In this document: in pieces, positions 21,701-32,724 of the stretch
Layout: the number at the start of each line of letters is the position of its first letter
Numbering within the stretch: position 1 is the stretch's first letter
From: Ophioderma brevispina
Lineage: Eukaryota > Echinodermata > Ophiuroidea > Amphilepidida > Ophiodermatidae
Assembly (NCBI GenBank): GCA_023653785.1
Contig: JAMKCH010058450.1
Location: forward strand, 38,644 to 102,643
Direction: 5' to 3'
Length of the DNA stretch: 64,000 nt
Notes under the pieces: generated by a model
Database searches by the model: none
The model's input: only the letters and a program-made list of their open reading frames with translations
Told to the model about the DNA's origin: nothing
Translations under genes and position numbers: made by a program

Positions 21701-23352
21701 TCGCAAACATGGTAGGTACGTGCATTTGCTGAAAACAACAAAGGGCAGTGATGGCATATTCTTACCTCACTGTCAAAGGTGAGATCAGTAATAATTGATA
21801 AATAAAAACCCAACATTCTGCTCGTATTAAGTTTCTGGAATCAAATCTGAGACGACGTCGTTAAGAATGCAGTGCGTTGCACTGCGTATTCACAGCTCCA
21901 CTGACCTAGTACAAGGCATGCTTAGTAACATAAATACGTAGTGCGTTTGTCTTTAGGCAGAGTTTCAGTTGTACTTTTCTGCGTGCTATCGCTCGCCGCA
22001 ATACCACTGCAGTCGTCGCAAGCCTACGCGTCCTCAATTTGATTCCGACATAATAGTAATTGTTTTCAATTGGTACATTTTAAAAAGTAAAAAGTAAAAT
22101 TTAATATATTATCTATAATTATATAGTATGTGAATTTTGATAGGTTCTTGACCTGATTTGCTTGTCAGCGGTTTAATCTGGTCTCTGGATGATTATAAAT
22201 TGACGTGCCATATTTTTAAATTCAAACAACGCTAACCTAAGTTTAACAAAAGGATCATTCCAAATTGGAATAGTCCTTTGGCTAGTCCTAAACTGTCTGC
22301 CGGAGTTCAGTTAGTAAATCTATTTTGATTTCAAAAGACACAAACTGAAAGCCCCAGTTAGGAACATTAGTAATGTGGAAAAATAGTTATTCTTTACCAT
22401 TATCAGTAATTAAATAAACTGTAACTGAAGAACCCTTGTCAAGTACAAATAGATGAGTAGAGAAATTCTTCCAGCTTGAGGTTGAGAGTAGCTGTCATCC
22501 CATTGCAGCATTACACATGGATACAAAGACATTGTAGTTGGATAGAAATACAAAAAAGCGCTTGATTCAGTCTCAACCTCGGAATGCCTTTCTGTTTGAA
22601 TATCTGTTTATTTTGCCTGCAGTGATACCCGTGCATCCATCCTATAGAAGACATTGACATTAGAGTCAGGTCAGCAGCGTTGTTGGTCTTTTGTCGCATC
22701 TGGGACTACTCCAGCACCTAGCTCCCAGTGGCTTAAAGGTCGATTGGTCATACCTGATATAGGATAGCATTTTGCTGCTAACATATCCTTGTTATAAACA
22801 ACGTACTGAATGATGACCAAGGTATGTATGCTTGCTGCTTTGTCTTTATTGCTGACATACAAGAATTGGTCTTGGGTGTATTATAACAATGGTTATGAGT
22901 CAGTGAATAGGTTCTTCAAATTGATAGAAATAAATGTTTCTATTATTTAATACATCAGACATTGCACTAGTCTGCTCACTATAACATGGAACATGACCTT
23001 TGATGGAACACATCGATTTTACAATAGAGGAGACTTAAGGTCACATTTGCATTCCCATGGTAAACATACTACGACAGCTATATAATAATGCATGTGCTAC
23101 AACTTTAGAGTATTGTGTCTGAAGAAATTTGTGGGATATAAGATGGTAAAATAATGGGGTCATGTTCCACCTTACACTGAATGTGGTATAGCATCAGCAG
23201 AAGGGTAATAACTACATCTGCATGAACTAACCCTTGGAATTGGGAGTGAGGAATGAAGGGGGATCACTGAATCTTGGCATGGGCTAATCTTTGCAATTGG
23301 GGATGTCAAATCAAAAGTGTTAACTGAACTCTAGCATGACCTAACCATTGCA
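18791..23352. repeat. Tandem 4.55-kb duplication, copy 2
   Basis: Second copy of 14240-18790 in direct orientation, starting exactly where copy 1 ends. At its right end the text GCAATTGGTAGGTG resembles the unit start AAGGTAGGCAGGTG, so a short GGTAGG-type homology lies at the junction. Confidence 0.95.
19134..19431 (+). repeat. G/T-only, G-run-dense tract, copy 2
   Basis: Identical to 14583-14880, as part of the tandem duplication. Confidence 0.85.
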
Positions 23353-23750
23353 ATTGGTAGGTGTAAGAAGGCATTTTAAGGAGAATAATTGTAGTTAAGA
23401 CAAATCAAGGGTGATAATTCTATGCTGGCATGGACTAACCTTTGTAAGGGGGGGGATCAAGGGGTGATAACAGCATCTTGGCATGACCTAACCCTTTGCA
23501 TTGGGAGAGGGATTGCAGATCAAGAATGAAAGCTAGATTCTTGCATGACTTATCTATTGGAACTAGGAGGTGGAAGATGGCAAATCAAGGGAACAACTAT
23601 ATCCTGGACTGACGTACCATTTGGAATTCAGGGAAAGCAGATCAAAGGCAATAACTCTATGCTGGCTTGACCTAACCCTTGGAAGAAGTGAAATCAAGGG
23701 TATTAACTGCATGCTAGCATGACCTAACTCCTGGAATTGGAATTGGAAGG
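23215..23750. repeat. Degenerate minisatellite, unit about 50-90 bp
   Basis: Variants of CTGGCATGACCTAACCCTTGGAATTGG followed by GATCAAGGGTGATAACT recur at roughly 23245, 23285, 23332, 23419, 23473, 23538, 23606, 23657 and 23709. Units are uneven in length and diverged. The beginning of this array also lies in the end of copy 1 (about 18665-18790), so the duplication break fell inside the array. Confidence 0.75.
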
Positions 23751-25355
23751 GAATCAAAATGCTATGTGCCTTTATTTTTAATGTTCATTCATGGTAACTA
23801 TCGCCTGGAGTACTTTCTTTGTTAAGAGACTCACTGAAAACAATGTTCTGGTTGACATTTTTAATAATGGCATTCAAAGATTATGAAAATGTATTTAATG
23901 ACAAAAAGTTATATACAGAGATCACGTCCTGTTTGTCCTTTGTACTAATAGTGGTGTAAAAAGCACAATTTGAAACACAATACAATACCCGTCGTCTTCT
24001 ATCTTGAGACCGAAATGAATGTAGGCAAGAGTGAATTCAAATTAAATTTGATGATCTGGAAAGGTCTTTTTATAAAAAGTGCAAAATTTAATATGGTTTT
24101 GTTGAAATAGTAAATTATGATAATTTTTAAATATTTATTTTTTATTTTAAAAACTTGCTTAGTAATATAAAAAAAACACCAATAACTGTTGAATGAGCAA
24201 TCAGGCATGGTCATTTCCCATTAAATCTGAATTCAGGGCTTTGCTTGCCAAATCCATGTGCATGTTTTACATGTTGGCTTAGTTTTAGGTGTTTTATTCC
24301 TTTTTTCCTGTGTTGTAAGATTTTTTCATGGGAATATAACTTCAATCTCATGTCTGAAAAATGACAAATGTGAGTTTTAAAAGCTGGGTTTTCTCCTGAC
24401 TGACAATCAATCAGATATAAATGTATAATTTTAGCTTGACTGTTGTCAACCACAAAGCTGGGTTTTGATGTAGGTCATTTAAATAGAACACATCATGTTT
24501 AAGTCTGCTATGTGTAAGACGGATTACTGATGCTAACATAGTTGACAAGCATTGGCCATCCCAGGGGTACACTTGAAATGTGCTGATTCAATACTGGCAA
24601 CTGCTTTATCAACATACACCATAACATTGACAAAATAGCCCTGTGCGAGTTACACTCAGCACTATTTGGAGTCAAGAGTTTGGGCAAACTGGAGCATCAC
24701 GTCCAAAGATAATGTTTTCCCCCTTGAGAAACGAAGTGATACCTTCTTGCATGGCTGATTCCACTTGGATGGTTTGTCATAGTTGTATTGAGTTACAAGG
24801 ATGACGTAGGAGTATGTATGGTATCTATGTACAACATTATCCTGTCAGACTATTTTAAGCCAAGTGATGGGGAGTCTTTTTGGAACATATTTCATGACTT
24901 ATATTGTGTTACTGCTATAAATAGAAACATTATTACTTTGATGCAAAACACCTAGATTATTTCTTTTAAGATATTATACAGAAAGTTTGTGATATTACTG
25001 TTTCTTCCAAAATGAATTATCTGCTGGAGTGAATTATCTTTAAAAAACTGAGAATTTCTACTCATGATCTTGTCAAAACTGGCTCAAATAATGCTACCTA
25101 TTATACAAACATAGCAATAAGATAAAACACATCATTGTGTCTATTTATCAACTGCTTTCAGTTGAAATCGCCCCCTCAAGATTCGCAATGGAGTTAAAGC
25201 AGCAAACAGCTGTATTATAAATTTGGTTATGTTAGCAGAGTAGGTTAGGGAGGGAGAGGAAGAGAGACATTAACTTTAATGGTGAAACCATAGATGGAAG
25301 GTGAACTTCAAGATGAATATCAATACACCTATCTTCTTGACATAGCCATCCTTGT
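23751..25355. other. No gene recognised
   Basis: AT-rich intron-like DNA; I see no motif, repeat or RNA gene that I can support. Confidence 0.4.
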
Positions 25356-25864
25356 AGTGGTTGCCAATTTCAGTAATATCAGCAAGCTTCACAAGTGACT
25401 ATTGACCTCATCCTGAAAGAGATAACTATGCAAATCTTTCTGAGTTGTTTATCAAATGAAATCATCATGTGTCTGGCAAGTCATTTTACCTACTCACTGA
25501 AATAACAATACACTACAAAAGTTTACATGTTTACTTGCATATTACAATTATTACATACATTACAATTCCAACAGGGCTGACTTCCTAGCAAATTGTTACT
25601 GGAAGTCTCATTCTGTAATGGCTATCAACATTCTGATTGGGGTATATTCTAACTGATTTGGTTAACTAGACAGGTCTCTAATAGATCACAGTCAATCTAG
25701 ACACTGTAATCTAGAGACATAAGATGTAACATAAACATGTCATGTGTAATCAATCAGACCACTTCCTAGTCTTAAATGCAAATCATATGTGTGGTTGATC
25801 TCTTGCAGGATGAGGTATATAGTCACTTGTGAAGCTTGCTGACATTACTGAAATTGGCAACCAC
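25356..25864. mobile_element. Element with about 70-bp terminal inverted repeats
   Basis: The left end (25356-25425) contains GTGGTTGCCAATTTCAGTAA and CAAGCTTCACAAGTGACTAT. The right end (25795-25864) is its near-exact reverse complement. The 370-bp interior has no open frame of note. It is a non-autonomous TIR element; no target duplication was recognised, so the superfamily is unknown. Confidence 0.75.
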
Positions 25865-26485
25865 CATAACCCTCTGAGCACTACCTGCCTTCCATACAAG
25901 ATTTCTGATTGGCTTGATTGCATCATATATTCATTTCAGTAACCAGTTGAAATGTATCAAGCTCTAGCCCTCTTCAGTCCTAACATTCTCACTTGGTTAA
26001 ATAATTGTGTGAGTTCATTATTGACCAATCGGCAGGTAGTACTCTTGAAAAGTGCTTCTGCAACAGCTTATGCCCCCAGTAGCCTAGCCTATCCATCACT
26101 GTGAAAGGTTTGCAAGAAGGCTATGCTTTGTTGAACCACAAAATTGGGCACAATGGCCTAATTTTTAGGAAACCTAGCCGTAGCGAAAGTAGGCACTTAC
26201 AGCACTATTGTGTGGTCAAATCATCGCAAGTTGAGGCAGACCTAGTTCCCTCTGGTCCAGCTGTTAACATTTGATCCCATCAGCTTTGCTTCCAATCCTT
26301 TAGGCAGTGCCCCAGACATCCCATATGTTATCTGTCAATCAGCCTAGTATCTGACTTAATCGGGGATGAGCAGAGCTTTGGTAAGGGCACATGCCAGCCC
26401 ACCTGTACTTTCCAATTACAATAGAGTAGTGGCTGTTAAGACCCCCTTTTTCAGCATCGTTGTCACCCAAAGACCCCATATTTTT
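25865..26485. other. No gene recognised
   Basis: Nothing supported. A minisatellite-like phrase CACCCAAAGACCCCATATTTTTG at its right end belongs with the array at 26787-26985. Confidence 0.4.
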
Positions 26486-26740
26486 GTGTCGTCTGCAAGA
26501 ATTGCAGAAGACACATAGGGATTACTCTGGTCATATGTCTGTGTGTGTGTGTATCTGTGTGTGTGTGTCTGTGGTCAAAATGTTAACCCTTAGTAAATTG
26601 CTTACCGTATGAGTTCTGTAAGCTAGGGCTACGATGTAACTTGGTGGAAAGGAGGGGGCGGGTTGGGGTGACATGTTGGTGACCTTGGTGACCTCATGTG
26701 ACCTTTGGCCCCATTCACAAACCGCGACGGCAGACGACAC
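26486..26740. mobile_element. Small TIR element inside a minisatellite
   Basis: Perfect 11-bp inverted ends GTGTCGTCTGC / GCAGACGACAC enclose 255 bp. This includes a GT/CT-rich stretch (TGTGTGTGTGTATCTG) and the phrase GACCTTGGTGACC. It interrupts the CACCCAAAGACC-type array that resumes after it. Directly outside the right end lies the perfect hairpin TCGCGGTCCCCGGACCGCGA. Confidence 0.55.
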
Positions 26741-26786
26741 TCGCGGTCCCCGGACCGCGATGTATTTTTTGAAAATTTTAACACTG

Positions 26787-26985
26787 TCACCCAAAGACCC
26801 TTATTTTGGGTGAAAATTTTGAAATTTTCACCAAAAGACCTCTATTTTGTAGAAAATTTTGCACAAATCTCACCCAAAAACATCATTTTTTGGAAAATTT
26901 TGCAATTTTGTCAGTCGGAAAACCCCTATTTTGGGGCAATTTGGCCGTCTCTCACCCACCTCTATTTTTTCAGTTCTCTGTCACC
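26787..26985. repeat. Minisatellite, about 41-bp unit, about 5 copies
   Basis: Variants of CACCCAAAGACCCTTATTTTGGG plus GAAAATTTTG recur about every 41 bases. Open plus-strand frames here (repeated Phe/Pro/Lys) are products of the repeat and are not a gene. Confidence 0.7.
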
Positions 26986-27263
26986 GAATGCCCCTTGGTT
27001 TGGAAGCGCGAGCCTTACACCCATATCCATTTCATAGGTGAGTGCCCCCCGGGGTAGTGGCATAACTAGATATTTCAGTGTGGGGAAATAATGGGGGTAA
27101 AGATTTGAAATATTGACATACAACTTCTCTTTCTTTGATGACATTTTTTTATTACTTCATTGGGGCATGAGAGACTCAGGTCCTTGGGTCCCAATGTGGG
27201 GTTCAGTTCTTAAATTTTTGAGGCTCGTGTTCTGAATGTGAAATTAATTAATACCATAATCCA

Positions 27264-27328
27264 TAAGTCAGTGGCTTTGAGATGGCTTCCATTGTCATTT
27301 GGGAAGCCATCTCAAAAACCATTGACTT
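27264..27328. repeat. Inverted repeat (hairpin), 26-bp arms
   Basis: AAGTCAGTGGCTTTGAGATGGCTTCC is followed after 11 bases by its near reverse complement ending in AAAAACCATTGACTT. The following text (TTTGGACTCATTTCAATGCATTT) also occurs inverted at about 30751-30785, so this is probably part of a dispersed element related to 30624-30908. Confidence 0.6.
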
Positions 27329-28257
27329 AAGACTAGGCTTGTTTGGACTCATTTCAATGCATTTTTCATGTTCAAGAAAATGCATAATTTCTTTTTTGGA
27401 CAAAAAATTTGGGAAAAAATTTGATCTCTGAGTTACTGCCTGCAGGCTTAAAAAGTTAATGTGGGAAAGAAATTGACAACCTTACCTTTACTTTTACAAA
27501 ACATACATCAAAATGTTGTATGTATAATGTACAGGTAGAAAGAAATGGGAAACCAGCTGTATCACCTGAAAATCATTGTGTTCCTTTGCAGAAGGAAAAA
27601 ACTGCCCTAAGATGAAGTCAATTACAAAGAGCATGTACAGACAATGTCTCTAACAAGAAACTGTTATAGTGCAGTACCTTACAGGGCATTAAAACTGGTT
27701 GTGATGTGTCAGCCAAAAGAACTGAAAGTACGGTCAACAGAATGACTTATGTCACTAGTTGTGTCCACACGGAGGCTGAAACTATGGAATTTCAAAACTC
27801 TGGAGTGTAGATAGGGGTTTTTGACCATGTGGACGCATTCGGAGTTTAAAACTCCAGAGTTTTATCGAGGGTCTAGTGGGGTTTTGTAGTTGTTAGTGGA
27901 TGGGTCAGGAGGTAATCTTTTTTTTTTCTTCTTGTCAATCAATGATGTTTAATGACAAAAACAAAAGCTTGCAAGAAATCAGGAAGATAACGATGATGAA
28001 GTGTTTTACTAAATAAAAATGGTGAACAAACCAATAAGTCACATTTCTGTCTTCACCTGTGTGCACTATGAAAGTGCATAGCGTTATCAGTTTTACAAAA
28101 TGGGGGATGAATGTTATGTCTGTAAAAAAAAAGATCTTAATAAAAAGCAGATTTGAAACATCCAGATGAAAGTTGTAAACTGTCTAAATTTACTAGATCT
28201 TATTTGCATCACATGTTGATATAATGCATGTTATTATTTTCATTACTATTATTTCAG
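27329..28257. other. No gene recognised
   Basis: Intron-like. A short open stretch near 27537-27612 recalls an Ig C-strand but lacks the defining Trp and splice logic, so it is not annotated. Confidence 0.35.
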
Positions 28258-28326
28258 GTGACTATAGCTGTGTAGCAAGCAACTCAGTAGGCAGTACAAG
28301 AGAATCCTTTGAGCTGGCAGTACTAG
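28258..28326 (+). CDS. Internal exon encoding the end of an Ig (I-set) domain
   Basis: A pyrimidine-rich tract ending TTATTTCAG precedes it and GTAAGC follows. The open frame in between encodes DYSCVASNSVGSTRESF then ELAVL. This is the F-G strand end of an immunoglobulin I-set domain: the G-x-Y-x-C-x-A-x-N-x-x-G pattern is complete, including the second disulphide Cys. Exon length is 69 bp, with phase-1 introns on both sides (first codon split G|GT). Such a domain normally sits in extracellular adhesion receptors or in sarcomeric proteins. The upstream half of the domain (with the first Cys and the Trp) was not found. It probably belongs to the same gene as the FN3 exon at 46530, 18 kb downstream. 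Confidence 0.85.
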
Positions 28327-28587
28327 GTAAGCCCATCACTCAATATCACTCACTTAATCCTCAACATTTTAGTCCATCCTTATTCCCTGTGGGTGATTAG
28401 TCCTGTTGCAACCCTTTTATCTAAATTACCACTCTGGGCATGTAGGTTCTTATTCTACATGTCTGTGTAACATGACAAAGATAAGTGGAACAGGATTTGG
28501 GTCACAGTTTGTTCAATTGTCTCAGGATATCTGAAGAGGATTTGTGTGTAATGGTGTAGGTCATGGTTAAGGGAAGGCAATGGTTTC

Positions 28588-29121
28588 TTAAAGAGACACT
28601 GGCACATTTGAAAAATAGTGCGTCCTCATGATTTTTCAAAATTGATATTTTTGCAGGGTTGTAAAGCTTTTATATATATTAGCCCTCACATGAAATGTTT
28701 AAGACCGAATCAGCATCCTTATGGGTAAACAGAACGATTTTTATAATTAATGTCGCCGGCGACATTTATTCAGCAGACAATGGAAATGGTGTTTAACACA
28801 AGAAAACGCACGCCAGAGCCTGTTTCCCATGGCATGAACCCTGTTTGACTGGTCTGTAACCTTTGTGGTTTTAATATCAATGAGTATGAGTCTATGATAT
28901 TCATGTAATAGACATATTTGTTGAGTAAAGTTACAGCAAACCTAAAGTTGGCATACAAATTACCTGGATGTATTTAGCCTCTTAGTAATGACCCCATCTG
29001 GTTTTGGGTATGCTATTTTTATATGTAAAATATATTTCTATTCTTCCAATGGCCTAGACTATCATTTGCAATCAAATTTAAGAAATTTCATATTTGTGAA
29101 AATGTGCCAGTGTCGCTTTAA
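28588..29121 (+). mobile_element. TTAA-flanked MITE, family C
   Basis: Ends TTAAAGAGACACTGGCACATTT and AAATGTGCCAGTGTCGCTTTAA are inverted repeats with one mismatch in the matched core. The 534-bp element aligns in reverse with 6874-7657. It contains the local palindrome GTCGCCGGCGAC at 28752-28763. No transposase is encoded; TTAA at both borders is the likely target duplication. Confidence 0.8.
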
Positions 29122-30623
29122 AGTGAAAAATGGCTATTCACCATTTTTGTTTAGTTTTTGTGGGCTGCCAGCTATGCTGGAAGGACCACTTAGCATTCAG
29201 TTGTCATGCTGGATGTATGGCTGGATGTTGCTATGTCCCTCATCAACCAGAAAGGTCAACCAAAAAGGTAAACCTGATAGGTAGTGGTTGAAGGTGGCCC
29301 ACACATTATATTCTATGAATATAGAGAGCACAAAAGCAGTGAAACACAAAATTCTAGCTAATTTCAAATTTAGCATAATTTTGGCCTTCATTTGCTTGCT
29401 GCTTGTTCAGACATTTAGATCAAGTGTTATGGTGGTTTCAAACAAAAGAAGTTACCCAAAATTGTTTTCCTATACTGATGTGTGTGTTGTATTTCTTCTG
29501 TTTGCTATCATTTTTTCAATGTGTGACTTTATGAAAATTAGTTTGAAGATATCAATATGTGCAGATAGACAGATTTTACAAATTTGGTATCAATTTTCTT
29601 TAGTGGTTAAGATATGGTTGAGAAATAAGATTTTTATCAATCTCATTTGCATAATTGTGTAAATTTAGATATTCATTTCCGTAATTTTAAAACTTGCTTG
29701 CAGTTTTTACCTATATGCAATCATTCCATGAAGGTTGGATATACATTTATCTGAAATCTAATAAGGGGAATTTCAAGTTTTTTTTTTTTTAAAATGATGC
29801 ACTTGCATTTATTTGCAATTGAAATTATGAGAAATTATCAGAATTTTAACTTTGACATGATATGATATCTTGGCTTTTTGCATCTTAGAATATTAGAGGA
29901 AGTATTCAAGATTATGCAAATTAAAATTTAGTTTAATGGTCATTCAGAAAGTACTAAATATTACAATATCCTTCAAACAAATATGGGCACCATTGCCATG
30001 GCAATGGCTGGTGTAGCTGTGATAAATATTAATTCAAATAAACCGTGACCTTGTTATGAGGTTTCCCAATATGAATGTGATGGTGTGTATTTTTAGAAAA
30101 TAATTTTTGAAACCTCTGCCTCCCTTGAACACCTTGTACCTATCCTGCTCACACTAAGTCCATTCCTGTATTTAATCCTTACCAAATGTTCTAGTCGCTC
30201 ACTGTTTCCTCTGTCTAACCCCACTAACCTGTTAAGATCTTAGGGTCTGCTTTCAATCCTGCTTTTATTCATGTTTCATACGATATGCACTTTTTACTAT
30301 TGAATTTAAAAGATAAGCTGTCTGGTTGGCAAGCCCATAATCCTGTTGCGAACAAAACCAGATTATTCATAATTGTATGTTTATCATTTACCTATGAACA
30401 ACCTGTTTCATAAACTCAAACCAGTATTTTTTGTCATATGTGATCTGTCTACATAGCTCAGTTGCTAGGTAGTTTTACTGGTAACATTTAAACTGACAAG
30501 AGTCCTGTTATCTCACTTAAAACGCCAATTTTCCTGCTCTTGAATCAATATTTAAGTTCACTGATTTGCTTGACTACAAATATGTATACCTGTAATTAAA
30601 AAAAACCCTCAGTATCTAGTACA
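29122..30623. other. No gene recognised
   Basis: AT-rich. At 29160 the phrase GTGGGCTGCCAGC-ATGCTGG-AGGACCACTTAG matches the start of the element at 45023, but no closing inverted repeat is seen. The open frame at 29288-29662 has no recognisable domain and looks like chance in AT-rich DNA. Confidence 0.4.
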
Positions 30624-30908
30624 TTAACTCTTTGCATGTGGCAGGCAGGTATACTTGCTCAAAGATGAATTTTGTTCAATTTTTGTCTTTTCTTGTTATA
30701 AACATTTCCAAATTATTTATTTTCATGAGCAAATGCAGAATCAGCATGGCAAATGCATTTAAATGAGTCCAAAGAAGACCTAGCCTTTGTTGTTCCTTTT
30801 TAGATGACATCTCAAATGACCTACAAATATTTGATAAGCCATCTCAAATGACACTACTGAATTATGCATTATAACTTATACAGGATTGCCCAGCATGCAA
30901 AGAGTTAA
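30624..30908. mobile_element. 285-bp TTAA-flanked MITE with 15-bp perfect TIRs
   Basis: Starts TTAACTCTTTGCATG and ends CATGCAAAGAGTTAA, an exact 15-bp inverted pair. The interior carries AAATGAGTCCAAAGAAGACCTAGCC and two copies of CCATCTCAAATGAC-like text. It shares inverted similarity with 27264-27390. It is non-coding. Confidence 0.8.
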
Positions 30909-32141
30909 GGAGTTTTGAAAGGTCATCAAAGGTTTCAAAAATGTGTGAAGATCTCTATCAAAATACACATATACGTGGAAATAAAGTGAACCTATTTGGC
31001 ATTTAGGGAATTATATATGACGCAGTTTGGCATATAGGTGTCCAAATATTGAACCAAGTTGATTTGCACACTGATTTGTCTAACATCCACTTTTTGTTAA
31101 ACTCATACTTGGTTGGATTAGGTTTCATTTACTACAATTCATGGGTATCAACATGAGTTACATTGGTTAATGTCAAGTAATAATGGCAATGTTCAAATGT
31201 TTCCTCTGAGGTGAAATTAACATAGAGGAATATAAATAAACTGCCTAACTATGTGGAAATAAACAATGAACATGAACAATGAATATACCTCAGATGTACC
31301 CCACACATGATACCCAGAGTGTATTTTCTTATACACTTTAACAAAGTGATCAAAAAAATTTCTATGTGCCCAACCAGCTGTGATTTGGTGTTTTGGAGGA
31401 TTTAAAAAAAATGTACATGCTTGAAAAACAGCTGTTTATCAAGAAATATTAATTTTTAAAAAAAGTTAGCAAAACAAGTGAAAACAATTGTTACATATTC
31501 TGGTGATTTGTTAGGATCATTGTAAAAAGAAATGCCTGACTGATCAACCCTATTGAAAGGTCTGTCCATTTGTCAATACTAAATAAATTTGTTACCTATA
31601 CTCTCGGCCATAATTACTTACATGGCACATATGCGCATCTCTCACTGCGTGCACCATGCATTTGTACAATCAGACGGTATGCCGTTTTGGCGGGCATGCA
31701 AATGTGCTTTGCAATATGTAACAGGAATTATGCCGGTGACTATAAGTATGACAAAGTAAACTCATTTATAGCTACATTTACTCTCAAAACATTTTGACTA
31801 ATCATATTGTAATTCAATGTAACAGGTGAATCCACCCCCCCAGTGCTGCCATTGATTTTCATTCGGCAATTGTTTGAGAATTTGCAACAAGTCTAAAAAT
31901 AAACTTTGTGAGATCCTACTAAATTAATCTGTGCAAAGGTGAATGGAGACTTATATCTCCAGGTGAAGTACTAAAGTTTTAGACACAATCCTAATTACTG
32001 TTACATGTATTACATATGGTTCGTAATTAATCATGACTTTGAATGCTGTGAAGTTTTCACCTATATTTAAGATAACTGGTTGTTTTGGTCTGTGTAATGA
32101 AAGTTGACAGTGGCTAATCAATATCATGAAACCTTGGTAAT
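30909..32141. other. No gene recognised
   Basis: Intron-like AT-rich DNA. A possible acceptor and short open stretch at 31826-31893 was considered and not accepted. Confidence 0.35.
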
Positions 32142-32724
32142 TAAAGGGGGCAGGGACTGTTTTAGGACCGGTCTTATTTATTTATTTGACAGTCTTAAAG
32201 GATATAGAAGCTTATAGGACAAAAAAAATATAACTTTAACAGCACTTCAATATTTTTATTGCGGCCATATTAATTGGCCATAATGAGGCCTTCAGAAAAC
32301 GTACATAGCGCTTCATACAAGTGGGAGGCCTTATGCGTGACGTCATCCTGTTTACTGCAAAAAGCTTCTAAGAGATTTTGGCTCCTGGACTATATGGTCC
32401 AGGGACTATTGCGGGGACCATTCCTACTGGACCATATGCTCTGGAGCATAATTTAAAGCCAAAAATCTCTTAGAAGCCTTCTTGGTGCCCAAGTGGCAAT
32501 ACTGACTAAACAGGTTTTTGTCACCGCGGGATGTTGCCCGATGTTGTTACTTTTTTGGAAACGTTTTTTCAGTGTGAGGTTGGGTGGGTGATTATTATGC
32601 TAATTAATAAAAATTGATGGGGAGATCATTGTACACTGTTTCATTAAATAAAGCAGCACATTTTTAGTTTGATGTTGATACCAAATTCGTGAAATTGTAC
32701 AAAAACATGTCCTGCCCCCTTTAA
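32142..32724. mobile_element. TTAA-flanked element carrying a nested fold-back element
   Basis: Starts TTAAAGGGGGCAGGGACTG and ends CATGTCCTGCCCCCTTTAA. The inverted ends match over TTAAAGGGGGCAGG. The length is 583 bp including both TTAA. The smaller fold-back element at 32364-32477 lies inside it. There is no coding frame for a transposase. Confidence 0.8.
32364..32477. mobile_element. Short fold-back element (family of 37453-37861)
   Basis: A 114-bp near-palindrome with ends GCTTCTAAGAGATTTTGGCT and AGCCAAAAATCTCTTAGAAGC. It contains the same TATATGGTCC / GGACCATATGCTC words as the larger element at 37453-37861. It appears to be a compact copy of the same family. Confidence 0.7.

Noticed and set aside
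26705..27057. Plus-strand frames rich in Phe/Pro at the minisatellite
   Set aside because: They arise from the 41-bp repeat unit and occur in three frames at once.
27537..27612. Possible first half of the Ig domain (encodes RNGKPAVSP)
   Set aside because: No Trp or first Cys at the proper spacing, no convincing acceptor/donor pair, and a stop soon after.
29288..29662. 124-codon plus-strand open frame
   Set aside because: Rich in Ile/Phe/Lys/Val as expected from AT-rich DNA. No domain, no coding-type codon pattern and no splice context.
31826..31893. Exon-like stretch after an acceptor (GESTPPVLP)
   Set aside because: The donor is poor (GTCTAA) and the rest of the peptide does not look like an Ig linker or FN3 strand.
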